Source: Gordonia sp. ABSL11-1 (lineage in GTDB: Bacteria; Actinomycetota; Actinomycetes; Mycobacteriales; Mycobacteriaceae). From it: a DNA stretch of 64,000 nt. Made by a program: the position numbers and the translations under genes. Positions 9,012 to 18,895 of this stretch are shown one piece after another. The notes beneath the pieces were generated by a model, which had not been told where the DNA came from, searched no databases, and saw only the letters and a list, made by a program, of their open reading frames with translations. The DNA is taken from the NCBI RefSeq assembly GCF_030315685.1, contig NZ_JASXSI010000018.1, positions 1-64,000 on the forward strand. The letters are read 5' to 3'. Position 1 is the stretch's first letter, and the number at the start of each line of letters is the position of its first letter.

Positions 9012-9025
9012 GATTACTTGTAATC
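9012..9025. promoter_or_regulatory. Palindrome GATTAC-TT-GTAATC, candidate operator
   Basis: A perfect 14-base inverted repeat 15 bases before the ATG of the 171-residue protein, AT-rich against its surroundings. Position and symmetry suit autoregulation by that protein or control by a dimeric repressor. Confidence 0.5.
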
Positions 9026-9181
9026 ATTCTTACCACGCAAGCTCATCGGTGTGAGCGAACTGCAACATGTTCGGGGCCGGTGTACGTCGCAGTGGCACCG
9101 GATGACTTAATGGAGCCAGCACGATGCCATCGACGAATGGTCAGATCGCACCTCGTCCGACTGCTCCCGGAAAGGTCCACC

Positions 9182-11569
9182 ATGCCGAGAACCGTCCCGC
9201 TGTCCCAGCTGCCTGCGAACACCCCCGTCGTCGTCGGCGTGGGCCAGGCATCCGAACGATTGAGCGATCCGGATTACCGCGCGATGCCGGAAGTCGACCT
9301 GGCCGCGATCGCGGTCGAGACCGCCCTGGGCGACAGCGGCGTGACGCTGCCCGCCATCGCGGCCGAGATCGACACGATCGTCGGTGTGCGGACGTTCGAG
9401 GAATCGAGCCCGTTGTCCACGTCACCGCTGGGCCGACCGGACAACATGCCCCGCGCGGTTGCGAAACAGATCGGCCTGAGCCCAAACCGGGCCGTGCTGG
9501 GTGTCACCGGGGGGCAGAGCCCGCAGAGCCTGCTGACCGAGTTCGCTGGCGAGATCCATGCGGGTCGCAGCAACGGAGCCGTCCTCTTCGGCGCCGAGGT
9601 GATGTCGACGGTCCGACACCTCATGTCGACCGTGGACGCTGACAAGCGTCCAGACCATTCCGAGCAGGTCGGTGGCCAGCTGGAGGATCGAGGCTTCGCG
9701 ATCGGAGGGCTGACGTCTCATCACGAGGCGCGACATGGGCTCATCGCCCCACTGGCGCAGTACGCGGTGCTCGAGAACGCGCGCCGCCACCGGCTTGGGC
9801 TCGGTCGCGACGAGTATGCCCGGACGATGGGCGAACTCTTCGCACCCCTGTCTGCTGTCGCCGCCGACAATCCTCATGCGGCTGCACCCACCGCGCGCAG
9901 CATCGACGAGCTGATCACCACGAATCAGGAGAACCGGGTCGTCGCCGACCCGTTCACGCGCCTGCTCGTCGCCCGCGATCAGGTCAATCAAGCGGCCGCC
10001 GTCGTCATCATGTCCGTCGGCCGCGCCCGTGAACTGGGCATCGACGCGTCTCGGTGGGTGTTCCTGCACGGACATGCCGACACGCGTGAGCAGACACTGA
10101 TGAAGCGTCCTGATCTCAGTCGCGGGCCCGGGGCCGCCGCCGCCGTTCGGCATGCACTCGACGTCGCCGACGTCACGCTCGACGAGATCGCGTTCATCGA
10201 CATCTACAGCTGCTTCCCCATCGCCGTCTCCAACGTCATCGATCCACTCGGTGTCGCACCCGACGACACCCGCGGACTCACCCTGACTGGCGGACTCCCG
10301 TTCTTCGGTGGTCCGGGGAACAACTACTCGATGCATGCGATCGCCGAAGCCGTCGACCGCACCCGCGCCTCGACCGATTCGTACGCGCTGGTCGTGGCCA
10401 ACGGCGGAATCCTCAGCAAGACCTCGGTCGGGATCTACAGTTCGCTGCCTGCGCCCTGGAGCGACGGCGACTCCGCGGGCATCCAGGAGGAACTCGACAC
10501 CGCGCCGGCGGTTCAGACAAGCGACTACGCCGACGGACCGGCCACGCTCGAGACGTTCACCGTCCTCCCCGGCAAGGACGGAGCTCGACGCGCGATCGTC
10601 ATCGGGCGACTGCGCGACGACAGTCGATTCGTCGCCACCGTCGGCAGTGACGACGACGCGATGTTCGATCTCTTGGCGACCGACGATCCGATCGGCTCCG
10701 ACATCTACGTCCAGTCGTCGTCCCGCGGCAACCGGGTGTATACGAGTCGCGCGGCGATGATGCGTCGGCACCCCCCGGCCCGACCCGGGTTCCGTGATCG
10801 CTACGAGCATGTCGTCATCCGCCGCGACAACCACGTACTGGAGGTGACGATCAACCGTCCGGACGCACGAAATGCGTTGCACCCAGCGGCAAATACCGAG
10901 TTGGACGACATCTTCGATGCATACTTCGCCGACCCCGACCTGTGGGTCGCGATCCTCACCGGCGCCGGGGACAAGGCCTTCTCGGCGGGCAACGACCTTG
11001 CACAGACGGCGGGCGCGGGCCTGGAGATCCCGAAGAACGGGTTCGCCGGCCTCACCTCCCGTCGACACAAGCCGAAGCCGGTGATCGCCGCAGTGAACGG
11101 TTACGCACTCGGGGGCGGCTGCGAGATCGCGATGGCGTGCCACATCGTCGTCGCCGACGAGCGTGCGACGTTCGGCCTGCCCGAGGTCCGCGTAGGACTC
11201 GCGGCGGTGGCCGGTGGCCTCGTGCGACTCCCCGCCGCGGTGGGCGGTGCTCTCGCGCGCGACATGATTCTGACCGGACGCCGCATCGACGCCACCGAGG
11301 CGAAGGCCGCCGGGCTCGTCGGCCGGGTAGCACCGGCCGGGGAGGTGATGGCACTGGCGCGTGCGGTCGCCGACGACATCCTCGCCGGTTCGCCGACGTC
11401 AGTCCGGGAATCGCTGCGCGCCATGGACGCCGCCGCGACGATCCCCGACGAGATCGATGCCATCGAGGAGACGTTCGGCGCCCTCGACTCACTCCTCGTC
11501 AGCCAGGACACCATCGAAGGCATCACCGCGTTCGTGTCGAAGCGCACGCCGCGCTGGACGGGACGCTGA
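9182..11569 (+). CDS. Thiolase-like / enoyl-CoA hydratase fusion protein
   Basis: A single frame of 795 residues from ATG 9182 (AAAGG upstream). Residues 1 to about 530 form a thiolase-superfamily protein of the acetyl-CoA acetyltransferase-like type that lacks the usual Cys in the nucleophile loop (GVTGGQSPQSLL). It keeps FIDIYSCFPIAVSN and GGPGNNYSMHA. Residues about 540-795 form a complete crotonase: VTINRPDARNAL, FSAGNDLA (oxyanion loop) and VNGYALGGGCEIAMA. The two halves would act on successive acyl-CoA intermediates, although the first half may be a lyase or binding protein and not a true thiolase. It heads a fatty-acid-type gene group. No stop or internal RBS separates the halves. Confidence 0.85.
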   Translation: MPRTVPLSQLPANTPVVVGVGQASERLSDPDYRAMPEVDLAAIAVETALGDSGVTLPAIAAEIDTIVGVRTFEESSPLSTSPLGRPDNMPRAVAKQIGLSPNRAVLGVTGGQSPQSLLTEFAGEIHAGRSNGAVLFGAEVMSTVRHLMSTVDADKRPDHSEQVGGQLEDRGFAIGGLTSHHEARHGLIAPLAQYAVLENARRHRLGLGRDEYARTMGELFAPLSAVAADNPHAAAPTARSIDELITTNQENRVVADPFTRLLVARDQVNQAAAVVIMSVGRARELGIDASRWVFLHGHADTREQTLMKRPDLSRGPGAAAAVRHALDVADVTLDEIAFIDIYSCFPIAVSNVIDPLGVAPDDTRGLTLTGGLPFFGGPGNNYSMHAIAEAVDRTRASTDSYALVVANGGILSKTSVGIYSSLPAPWSDGDSAGIQEELDTAPAVQTSDYADGPATLETFTVLPGKDGARRAIVIGRLRDDSRFVATVGSDDDAMFDLLATDDPIGSDIYVQSSSRGNRVYTSRAAMMRRHPPARPGFRDRYEHVVIRRDNHVLEVTINRPDARNALHPAANTELDDIFDAYFADPDLWVAILTGAGDKAFSAGNDLAQTAGAGLEIPKNGFAGLTSRRHKPKPVIAAVNGYALGGGCEIAMACHIVVADERATFGLPEVRVGLAAVAGGLVRLPAAVGGALARDMILTGRRIDATEAKAAGLVGRVAPAGEVMALARAVADDILAGSPTSVRESLRAMDAAATIPDEIDAIEETFGALDSLLVSQDTIEGITAFVSKRTPRWTGR

Positions 11570-11716
11570 CGGCTCGACCCACCACCCCACCCGATCTGGA
11601 TGAGCCCGCCGACCGGCCGTCGGCGGTACGATCAGCGCGACCTGACGGCGGACCGTCGTCAGCGGGCAGCGACCTGATCGTCGACGACGTCACGGTGCAG
11701 ACGAGAGGCAGTCCGA

Positions 11717-13033
11717 ATGGCGGTCGAGCACACGGCGCCCGATACGACAGCGCCCGATACGACAGCGTCTGGGCAGACAGGATCCGCTCAGGCAGGACCC
11801 ACCCCGCAGCCCGGCTGGGCGATTCCCCGCGGAACGATCGTGTTGCTCACGATCGCCGGTCTGATCGTCACCGTCGGTGGGATGAAGGCGGTGTCCGGTC
11901 TCGTCGGTCCGGTGTTCCTCGGGCTGATGCTCACGGTCGCCGTGCAACCGATCCCCGCGTGGCTGCGCCGCAAGGGTCTCCCGAGTTGGCTCGCCTTCGT
12001 CGCAACCCTGCTCGCCGTCTATGGAATCCTGTTGGGCCTGTTCGGATCCCTGGCATTCTCCGTTGCGCGGCTCGCAACGATCCTGCCGGAGTACTCGGAC
12101 AAGTTCCAGTCGATGATCGACAGCTTCCAGAAATTCCTCACCGACCACGGGGTCAGCCAGGATCAGGTGCACCAGGCGATCTCCCACATGGACCCCAGCA
12201 AGGCCATCGGCTACGTGTCCGAGGTGCTGGAGAGCACACTGTCGGTCGCGTCGGCACTGATCCTCGTCCTGACCGTGCTGTTGTTCATGTCGGCCGATGC
12301 CATCTCCTTCGACAAGCGCATCGGTGTGCTGCGCGACCAACGTCCCGACATTGCAGCGGCATTCAGCAACTTCGCGCGCGGCACCCGCAGCTACCTGCTG
12401 GTCTCCACGGTCTTCGGCCTGATCGTGGCCCTCTTCGACACCGGCTTCCTCTGGCTGATCGGCGTACCGCTGCCCGTGCTGTGGGGTCTGCTGTCGTTCA
12501 TCACCAATTACATCCCCAACATCGGCTTCGTGATCGGCCTGATCCCCCCGGCGATCCTGGCGCTCCTCGACGGTGGCGCCGGCCAGATGCTGCTGGTCAT
12601 CGTCGTCTACAGCGTCATCAACGTGATCATCCAATCGGTGATCCAGCCGAAGTTCGTCGGCGATGCCGTCGGACTGTCGACGACCCTCACCTTCCTGTCA
12701 CTCGTGTTCTGGGCGTGGGTGATCGGACCTTTGGGTGCGATCCTCGCGGTGCCACTGACCCTCATGTCGAAGGCCCTGCTGATCGACATCGATCCCGCCA
12801 CCCGCTGGGCCGACGTGCTCCTCGCATCGTCGGCACCCAAGGACCAGGCGTCAATGGCGACCGGCCCGAAGGAACCCGTCCCCGAGGCGGCCGCCGGAGC
12901 GTCTGCACCGACAGCGGCCTCCGGCGACGTCGAGCCGCCGGGCTCCGCACCGACAAGGTCCGACCCGACGCCGTCGGAGCCCGGAGAGAACCCGCCGACC
13001 GAGGATTCCGGCGGGTCCACTCAGAACACCTGA
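11717..13033 (+). CDS. AI-2E family transporter (PerM-like)
   Basis: A 438-residue membrane protein. The N-terminus is disordered and contains a tandem 15-base repeat (APDTT twice). Hydrophobic helices follow (IVLLTIAGLIVTVGG, then two paired segments), a soluble middle of about residues 120-170, and the typical C-terminal block with LLSFITNYIPNIGFVIGLIP, IQSVIQPKFVGDAVGLS and GAILAVPLTLM. The tail is Pro/Ala/Ser-rich. The family comprises exporters of small molecules with poorly known substrates. GAGAGG lies upstream of the ATG. A second family member is encoded at 54816-56084. Confidence 0.88.
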   Translation: MAVEHTAPDTTAPDTTASGQTGSAQAGPTPQPGWAIPRGTIVLLTIAGLIVTVGGMKAVSGLVGPVFLGLMLTVAVQPIPAWLRRKGLPSWLAFVATLLAVYGILLGLFGSLAFSVARLATILPEYSDKFQSMIDSFQKFLTDHGVSQDQVHQAISHMDPSKAIGYVSEVLESTLSVASALILVLTVLLFMSADAISFDKRIGVLRDQRPDIAAAFSNFARGTRSYLLVSTVFGLIVALFDTGFLWLIGVPLPVLWGLLSFITNYIPNIGFVIGLIPPAILALLDGGAGQMLLVIVVYSVINVIIQSVIQPKFVGDAVGLSTTLTFLSLVFWAWVIGPLGAILAVPLTLMSKALLIDIDPATRWADVLLASSAPKDQASMATGPKEPVPEAAAGASAPTAASGDVEPPGSAPTRSDPTPSEPGENPPTEDSGGSTQNT

Positions 13034-13081
13034 GTAGTCGCACGCATCCACGGACGGATGCGTGCTGGCAGCGTGGTCGGC

Positions 13082-13378
13082 ATGACCGCATCCAACGACA
13101 TGCCCCAGACCCCGACCACCGCTGCATTCTTCCTCCAGGCCTCGATCGCCTTCGCGATCAGCCTCGCCACCGCCGTCGTCGGCATCCTGTATCTGCCGAT
13201 CGACCCGTGGCAGCGTGGATTCCTCGGCATCACGCTGCTGTTCCTGACCTCGAGCACCTTCACGCTCGCCAAGGTCGTCCGCGATCGCCAGGAACAGACC
13301 TCCGTCCGAGCAAGGCTCGACGAGGCGCGCATGGACAAGATCATGGCCGAGCACGATCCGTTCAACCGCGTCGCGTGA
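13082..13378 (+). CDS. YiaA/YiaB-type two-helix membrane protein
   Basis: A 98-residue protein with two membrane helices (ASIAFAISLATAVVGILYL and FLGITLLFLTSSTFTLAKV) joined by the short loop PIDPWQRG, then a charged tail RDRQEQTSVRARLDE. This is the layout of the yiaAB domain. The ATG at 13082 begins MTASND; an upstream in-frame start at 13058 only adds residues. No function is known for the family. It lies 49 bases after the AI-2E transporter gene on the same strand. Confidence 0.75.
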   Translation: MTASNDMPQTPTTAAFFLQASIAFAISLATAVVGILYLPIDPWQRGFLGITLLFLTSSTFTLAKVVRDRQEQTSVRARLDEARMDKIMAEHDPFNRVA

Positions 13379-13580
13379 GCCGGGAGTCAGTGCTCGAGAA
13401 CTGCCCTGACCAGCAGGCACTGCCTGGATCGTCCTCCCATCAACACATGCGGGTCCAGACGATCCGGGCATCCGACTTTTCTCCACGGGGTGACCTGAAG
13501 TACATTTTCAGCGCGAACATATATTTGATACGCGACCGTCGTCGGGGCCGGATCGTGACGCAGACAGGGGTAACAGCTCG

Positions 13581-14816
13581 ATGGACATGACCTGGTCGGA
13601 CGCAGACATCGCATTCCGCGACGAAGTGCGCGAGTTCCTCGAGGCGAACCTGACCCCCGACCTCAAGGCGGCCGGGCGCCTGCGCACCAGCGTCTACGCC
13701 GATCACGAGGCGTCGATGAAGTGGCAGGCCATCCTGCACGAGCGCGGATGGGCGGCGCCCGCGTGGCCCGTCGACCACGGCGGTTGCGACTGGTCTCAGG
13801 CCCAGCACTACATCTTCAGCCGTGAGTCGATCCTTGCGGGCGCACCCGCACTGTCCCCGATGGGAATCCGGATGGTGTCGCACGCGATCATGGCGTTCGG
13901 CACCCAGGAGCAGAAGGACTACTTCCTGCCCGGCATCCTCGACGGCAGCGTGTTCTTCTGCCAGGGCTACTCCGAGCCCGAGGCGGGTTCGGACCTCGCG
14001 TCATTGTCGATGGCGGCCGTCAGCGACGGCGACGACTTCGTGGTCACCGGCAGCAAGATCTGGACCACCCATGCGGACGAGGCGAACTGGATGTTCTGCT
14101 TGGTGCGCACCTCTCGCCAGGAGCGCAAACAGCAGGGCATCACCTTCCTGTTGATCGACATGCGCTCGCCGGGCATCGAGATCCAGAATCTGGTGATGGC
14201 CTCGGGCGAACAGATCCAGGCGCAGGTCTTCTTCGACGGCGTTCGCGTCCCGAAAGCCAACGTGCTCGGCACCATCGACGAGGGTTGGACGGTCGCGAAG
14301 TACCTGCTGATCTTCGAGCGTGGTGGCGGCGCCGCCGCACCCGCACTGCAGGTCATGTGCGAGAGCATCGCCGAGCGCGCCGCGACGGTGACCGGTCCGT
14401 CGGGCGTTCCGCTGATCGACGAGCCGGCCTTCGCGGCCAAACTGGCCGACGCTCGTGTGCGGGCCAAGATCCTCGAGGTACTCGAGTACCGGGCGCTCGC
14501 CGCGCTCGGTTCCGCCTCGGAGGCCGGGTCGATCGCGTCGATGCTCAAGATCCTGGGCACCGAGCTGAGTCAGAAGATCACCGAACTCGATCTCGAGGCG
14601 GCCGGCGTCCACGGCCGCGTCTATCAGCCGCACGCTGCGGCTCCCGGCGGTCCGATCGCGCAGTACGAGCCGCCCGCCGACGGCTATGTCAGCGGCGAGG
14701 CCTGGCAGGCCGTCGCCCCGCTGCACTACATGAACGACCGCGCCGGCTCGATCTACGCGGGCAGCAACGAGATCCAGCGCAACATCCTGGCAAAGGCGGC
14801 ACTGGGCCTCGGCTGA
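13581..14816 (+). CDS. Acyl-CoA dehydrogenase, subunit 1 of a pair
   Basis: 411 residues with the full acyl-CoA dehydrogenase architecture: helical N-domain, beta middle domain with FFCQGYSEPEAGSDLASLS and VTGSKIWTTHADEANW (FAD contacts), and helical C-domain ending NDRAGSIYAGSNEIQRNILAKA. Such FAD enzymes oxidise acyl-CoA to the 2-enoyl-CoA. The gene is followed 78 bases later by a second, divergent dehydrogenase. Paired fadE genes of this kind in Mycobacterium steroid pathways encode alpha2beta2 heterotetramers, so this is probably one subunit. ATG codons at 13581 and 13587 are both possible. The 200 bases upstream include an AT-rich patch (about 13518-13534) that may hold the promoter. Confidence 0.88.
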   Translation: MDMTWSDADIAFRDEVREFLEANLTPDLKAAGRLRTSVYADHEASMKWQAILHERGWAAPAWPVDHGGCDWSQAQHYIFSRESILAGAPALSPMGIRMVSHAIMAFGTQEQKDYFLPGILDGSVFFCQGYSEPEAGSDLASLSMAAVSDGDDFVVTGSKIWTTHADEANWMFCLVRTSRQERKQQGITFLLIDMRSPGIEIQNLVMASGEQIQAQVFFDGVRVPKANVLGTIDEGWTVAKYLLIFERGGGAAAPALQVMCESIAERAATVTGPSGVPLIDEPAFAAKLADARVRAKILEVLEYRALAALGSASEAGSIASMLKILGTELSQKITELDLEAAGVHGRVYQPHAAAPGGPIAQYEPPADGYVSGEAWQAVAPLHYMNDRAGSIYAGSNEIQRNILAKAALGLG

Positions 14817-14894
14817 GGCACTCGCCCCGCCACGCGCAGCGACCGACCTCCCGGCCACCTGAGACATCTCACCTGAGACATCGGAAGAACCCAC

Positions 14895-16040
14895 ATGGAC
14901 TTCACCCTCACCCCTGAACAGCAACTCCTCCGCGACGGCCTGACCAAATTCCTGGGCGCCCGGTACGACCTCAACACCAGCCGCGAGGCAGCGAAGGTCG
15001 GCGCCGGATGGCAACCGGAGATCTGGCGCGCCTTCGCCGAGGATCTCGGTGTCATCGGCGCTTGCCTGCCGGAATCGGTCGGCGGCGCAGACGGCGGGCC
15101 CGAGGAGCTGATGGTCGTGACCGAGGCCCTCGGATACGCATTGGTCGTCGAACCGTTCGTCGACTCGGTCGTCCTCGGCGCCCGTCTGCTCGAACGCACG
15201 AAACACGAACGCGCACTGGCCGTCGCCGAGAAGATCGCCGAGGGCGCCGCTCTGTCCGCCCTCGCCACCGTCGAGGACGGCTCGGGAGGCCTGCTGAACC
15301 ATGTCGGGACGCGCGCCGAGCGCGATGGAAACGGGTGGATCCTGAACGGCACCAAGGCAGTCGTGACGACCGCACCGATCGCCGATCATCTCCTCATCAG
15401 CGCCCGCACGTCGGGAGACGTCCGCGACCGCGACGGCGTGTCGCTGTTCCTCGTCGACCTCGGTGATGCGGGCCCGGACGGCCTGACGATGCACGCGGTC
15501 CGCACCATCGACGACCGTCGCGCCGCAGATCTCGAGTTCACCGATCTGCGACTCGACGCCGACGCCCTCATCGGTCCGGAGGGCGACGCCCTGCCGCTGC
15601 TCGAGCAGGCCTGGGACGAGGCGACCGCCGCGGTGGTGTCCGAGGCGGTCGGCGCGATGCGCAAGGTCTTCACCGACACCGTCGAGTATGCCAAGCAGCG
15701 TCAGCAGTTCGGCCAGGCGATCGGTAGCTTCCAGGCCCTGCAGCATCGCATGGTCGACATGTACATCGAGCTCGAGCAGGCCGTCGCCGCACAGTATTTC
15801 GCGGTGCTCACCCTCGACGCCGCACCGACCGAGCGGGCGGCCGCGGTGTCCGCCGCGAAGGCGACGGTAAGCCGGGCGGCGCGGTTCATCGGACAGAACG
15901 CGGTGCAACTGCACGGCGGTATGGGGATGACCGAAGAACTCGCGATCGGCCACTTCTTCCGACGACTCACCGCCATCGAGTACGAGTTCGGTTCTGCCGA
16001 TGCTCATCTCGCCCGCTACGCGGCGACGACCCGGGGCTGA
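14895..16040 (+). CDS. Acyl-CoA dehydrogenase, subunit 2 of a pair
   Basis: 381 residues, a shorter and more divergent acyl-CoA dehydrogenase: MDFTLTPEQQLLRDGLTKFL, a middle domain with NGTKAVVTTAPIADHLL, and C-terminal RQQFGQAIGSFQALQHRMVDM and QLHGGMGMTEELAIGHFFRR. The MTEE segment sits where the catalytic Glu is found in many members. GGAAG precedes the ATG. The gene pair resembles mycobacterial heteromeric FadE enzymes; which subunit is catalytic cannot be settled from sequence reading. Its stop region overlaps the end of a convergent broken gene. Confidence 0.87.
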   Translation: MDFTLTPEQQLLRDGLTKFLGARYDLNTSREAAKVGAGWQPEIWRAFAEDLGVIGACLPESVGGADGGPEELMVVTEALGYALVVEPFVDSVVLGARLLERTKHERALAVAEKIAEGAALSALATVEDGSGGLLNHVGTRAERDGNGWILNGTKAVVTTAPIADHLLISARTSGDVRDRDGVSLFLVDLGDAGPDGLTMHAVRTIDDRRAADLEFTDLRLDADALIGPEGDALPLLEQAWDEATAAVVSEAVGAMRKVFTDTVEYAKQRQQFGQAIGSFQALQHRMVDMYIELEQAVAAQYFAVLTLDAAPTERAAAVSAAKATVSRAARFIGQNAVQLHGGMGMTEELAIGHFFRRLTAIEYEFGSADAHLARYAATTRG

Positions 16041-16685
16041 GGCCCCTCGGCTCCACGGTGTGCGCCACTGTGCCGATGGCGGATCAGGCTCGCACCCAGG
16101 AGGCCCGGCCCTCCGAGCATCACCAGTCCGCCCTCGGTGTTGAGCATCGCGAACGCCGTGGTGCTCAGCATGGTGTCGTCATCGGCGATGAGCCCAGCCG
16201 TCGCCGGAAGGTGGGCCGCCGGAAGGTGGGCCAAGGGATACGCGACGAACAGTTCGACGGTGAGCTGCCCGGTTGCGGTGACGAGGTTGCCGACGGTGTA
16301 GGCGATCACACCCACGAGGCCGACGATCCCGATTCGCGGTGCGAGCCATGCGTACATGACGGGCAGACCCAGCAGGAGCACCGTCTGGCGACGGCGAGCA
16401 GGATCTGCGCCCACGGCGCTCCCGCACCATGCAGCGCCTGGACCGAGGGGCGTCACTGTCGACGATCGGATGCAACGTGCCGCCGACGATGCAGGCGAGC
16501 CTGCCGATCGTCAGCGCGGCGCCACCGAGGCGGCGGAGCGAATCCCACGTCGGTGTCCGGAACGGTCCGGGACCATCGGTGGTGACGGTCGCAGTCGGTT
16601 CGGCGGCGGTAGAGGGGTCGACGGTAGTGGAGTCGACGGCAACGGGGTGCCGATGCGGTTCGGGTGATCGAGTTGTTCTTGTCAT
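16016..16685 (-). pseudogene. Membrane-protein gene broken by frameshifts
   Basis: Reads from ATG 16685 with a disordered N-terminus (MTRTTRSPEPHRHP) and a first hydrophobic region, LGGAALTIGRLACIVGG. The frame is then lost near 16440-16460. A short piece in another frame (SVQALHGAGAPWAQILLAVA) links it to the third frame, which carries QTVLLLGLPVMYAWLAP, IGIVGLVGVIAYTVGNLVTATG and a last helix. Restored, it would be a protein of about 220 residues with four to five helices. A tandem 15-base duplication at 16203-16232 adds AHLPA. The family is not recognised. It converges on the second acyl-CoA dehydrogenase. Confidence 0.6.
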
Positions 16686-16839
16686 GTCCCACACGCTCGT
16701 CGGCCGCGCTGGTGTTGGCCTTGTGCGCGACTGGTGCCCACTTCGTGGCCGCCATCGGACCAGGTCAGGATGGTTCGTGACCCACATCGGCGAACCCGCG
16801 GAGTGAATCGGACGGTACACGTGGGGATCACCCGACGCG

Positions 16840-18870
16840 CATCTCTCGATCCGGGTTCTCGGCCCGCGCGTTGTACGAGGAAGGTCGCACCGCGGATGCG
16901 CTGGCCGTTCTCCGTCGACTTCGGCAGTCCCCGTCCGACGAACTCGGGCTCGACCCGGGGACGACACGGTCACGCTGGAGCCCGAACTCCTCGGTTCCGC
17001 CCGGTCCGCGCCGAGCACCACGTCGCCGAAACCGCTCGGCGGCAGTCTGATCGGGCGGTCTGATGAGATCGCACTGCTCGAACGGGTGTGGGTGACCGGC
17101 GCGGCCCGCCCGGCCTGTGCCGTGCTCGTCGGCCCGGCATGGCATCGGGAAGACCACACTCATCGAGCGGTTCGCGGTCCGGTACGACCTTCCGCCGCGT
17201 CGCTTCATCGGCAGGCCGGCTTCGCGCGATCGGCGCCCCACCCTCGGTCGACGCGGTGTCGATCGCCGAGCCGTCCCTCGGCAATCCCCTTCTCGCGGTG
17301 ACCTTGTGCGACACCTCGCGACTCGGCCGACCGCCCGACGCGGTGTCGGCACACGCACCGATCCGGGCGGAGGTGGACAGGCTGTCCACCGGCGCGCGTG
17401 ATGCGCTCGAGCTCTTGGCAGCGGCCGGTGGAGGGTTGCCGGCCGATGTACTCGACGAGGTGATCGGTCCGTCGGCTCGGACGATCGTCGAGGAGTTACG
17501 GATCGCGGGAACGCCCCAGCGGGTCGACGACGACGTCCTACTCGTGCATCAGATCGTGCAGGACCTCGTGCTCGCCGAGTCGTCGAGGGCAGACCGCCTC
17601 GCCATCCACGCCCGGCTGGCCGACGCCTACGCGACGGTGCGCCCACGCGATCTCGAGTCTCATGCCGTCCACCTCACCGCGAGCGCCGTCGAGAACCGAC
17701 GTCGATGCAGACGGCGGGTACATGCCTCGAGGCCGCGGCGGAGGCGCTGGACGGATCGTCCGACCATCGTGCGCTCGAGCTGGCCTATCGTGGCCTGTCC
17801 GTCGCACACCACGACGACACGATCACCGTCGACCTGCACCGGGTTGCGGGCACAACCGCGACACGCATCGTCGACTTCGACTCGGCCACACAGTCGTTCG
17901 ACGCCGCGGGCCGGATCAGCCGGCGTGACGCGGACTGGCAGGAACTGGCGGCGACCGCGTTGCTGTCGGCGCCGCACGGGGTCGCCGGGTACTGGTCGGG
18001 ATTCGGGGTGGTGTCCTCCGCGCATATCGGTCTCGTCCGGGGAGCTCTCTCGCACAGCGACGCGGTGACGCCCCCGACTGTGGCGCGCCGCCATGCCGGC
18101 GAGGCCGCACGACTCACCGCGCGCCGGGCGCCGGGCGCCGGGCGCCGGGCGCCGACGATCATCTGGGTGCAGCGAGAATCGCCTCCGCCGGCGGGTCCGA
18201 GGACTACGAGATCCTCTGGCCGACTTCCTCGTCAGATGCGAACCCGCGTTGGTCGAGGACCGCCGGAAGGTCGCCGGCGAGTTGGTCGACAGGTGGGCAG
18301 GCGACAACGACCGGCAGGCCACCGCGCTCCATCTGCAGCGTGTCTGCACTCTCGAGGCGGGCGATCCGCGCATGGCGCGACGAACATCCGCCGACCTCGC
18401 GCATCGTCGCGCGACGGCCGTGAGGCGACCTCGACACCATGCAGGTGTGGTGGCAGGTGATGCTCGCGTTGCTGCGCGGTGATTATGAGACGAGCGCCAC
18501 GTTGATGGATCGGTTCGCCACGACGGTCGGCGCGCTGTCGGACCGCGCCCGACTCCTCGCCGAGGCATCGGTGCACTCCACGCCGTGTCCCTCGACCCGT
18601 ACACCGCGGCGGGGACAGCCGAGATCTGTTCGCGGATCGAGCATCTCGTCGCCTCATGGTCGTCGGGTCTGATCGTCCAGTGGCCCGGCCTGGTGTGCCG
18701 GGGTCCGGCGGTGCTGTATCGCGGCACCGCACGGCGGATCCTCGGTGACCCCGGAAAAGACGATCTGCGTGAGGCGATGCGGCTCGCCCGAGACGTCGGG
18801 CGCTGCCGTATCAGCGACGCGCCGAAAGGCGACTGGCCGCGATCACGCCGTCGGGCACGGAGTCCAGACC
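16840..18870 (+). pseudogene. Decayed BTAD-ATPase-TPR transcriptional regulator
   Basis: Pieces of a large AfsR/SARP or LuxR-type regulator occur in order but in changing frames. A BTAD piece (ARALYEEGRTADALAVLRRL) is at about 16850. A Walker A motif at about 17130-17160 is split by one extra base (GPA, then GIGKTT). A post-ATPase piece (LSTGARDALELLAAAGGGLP) is at about 17380-17690. TPR-like helices follow at 17705-18170 (EALDGSSDHRALELAYRGL), 18215-18420, 18439-18590 and 18600-18830. The N-terminal DNA-binding domain and most of the ATPase core are missing, so at least five frameshifts and one large deletion have occurred. No promoter is evident. The gene is certainly non-functional as it stands. 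Confidence 0.75.
18121..18154. repeat. Heptanucleotide tandem repeat (GCGCCGG, 4.9 copies)
   Basis: Four exact copies of GCGCCGG and a partial fifth inside the decayed regulator. Each gain or loss of one unit changes the reading frame. Confidence 0.9.
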
Positions 18871-18895
18871 GTCGGGCGGGAGACCACGCCGCGGG

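Noticed and set aside
18121..18154. CRISPR-like array
   Set aside because: The repeat unit is 7 bases without spacers; it is a simple tandem repeat.
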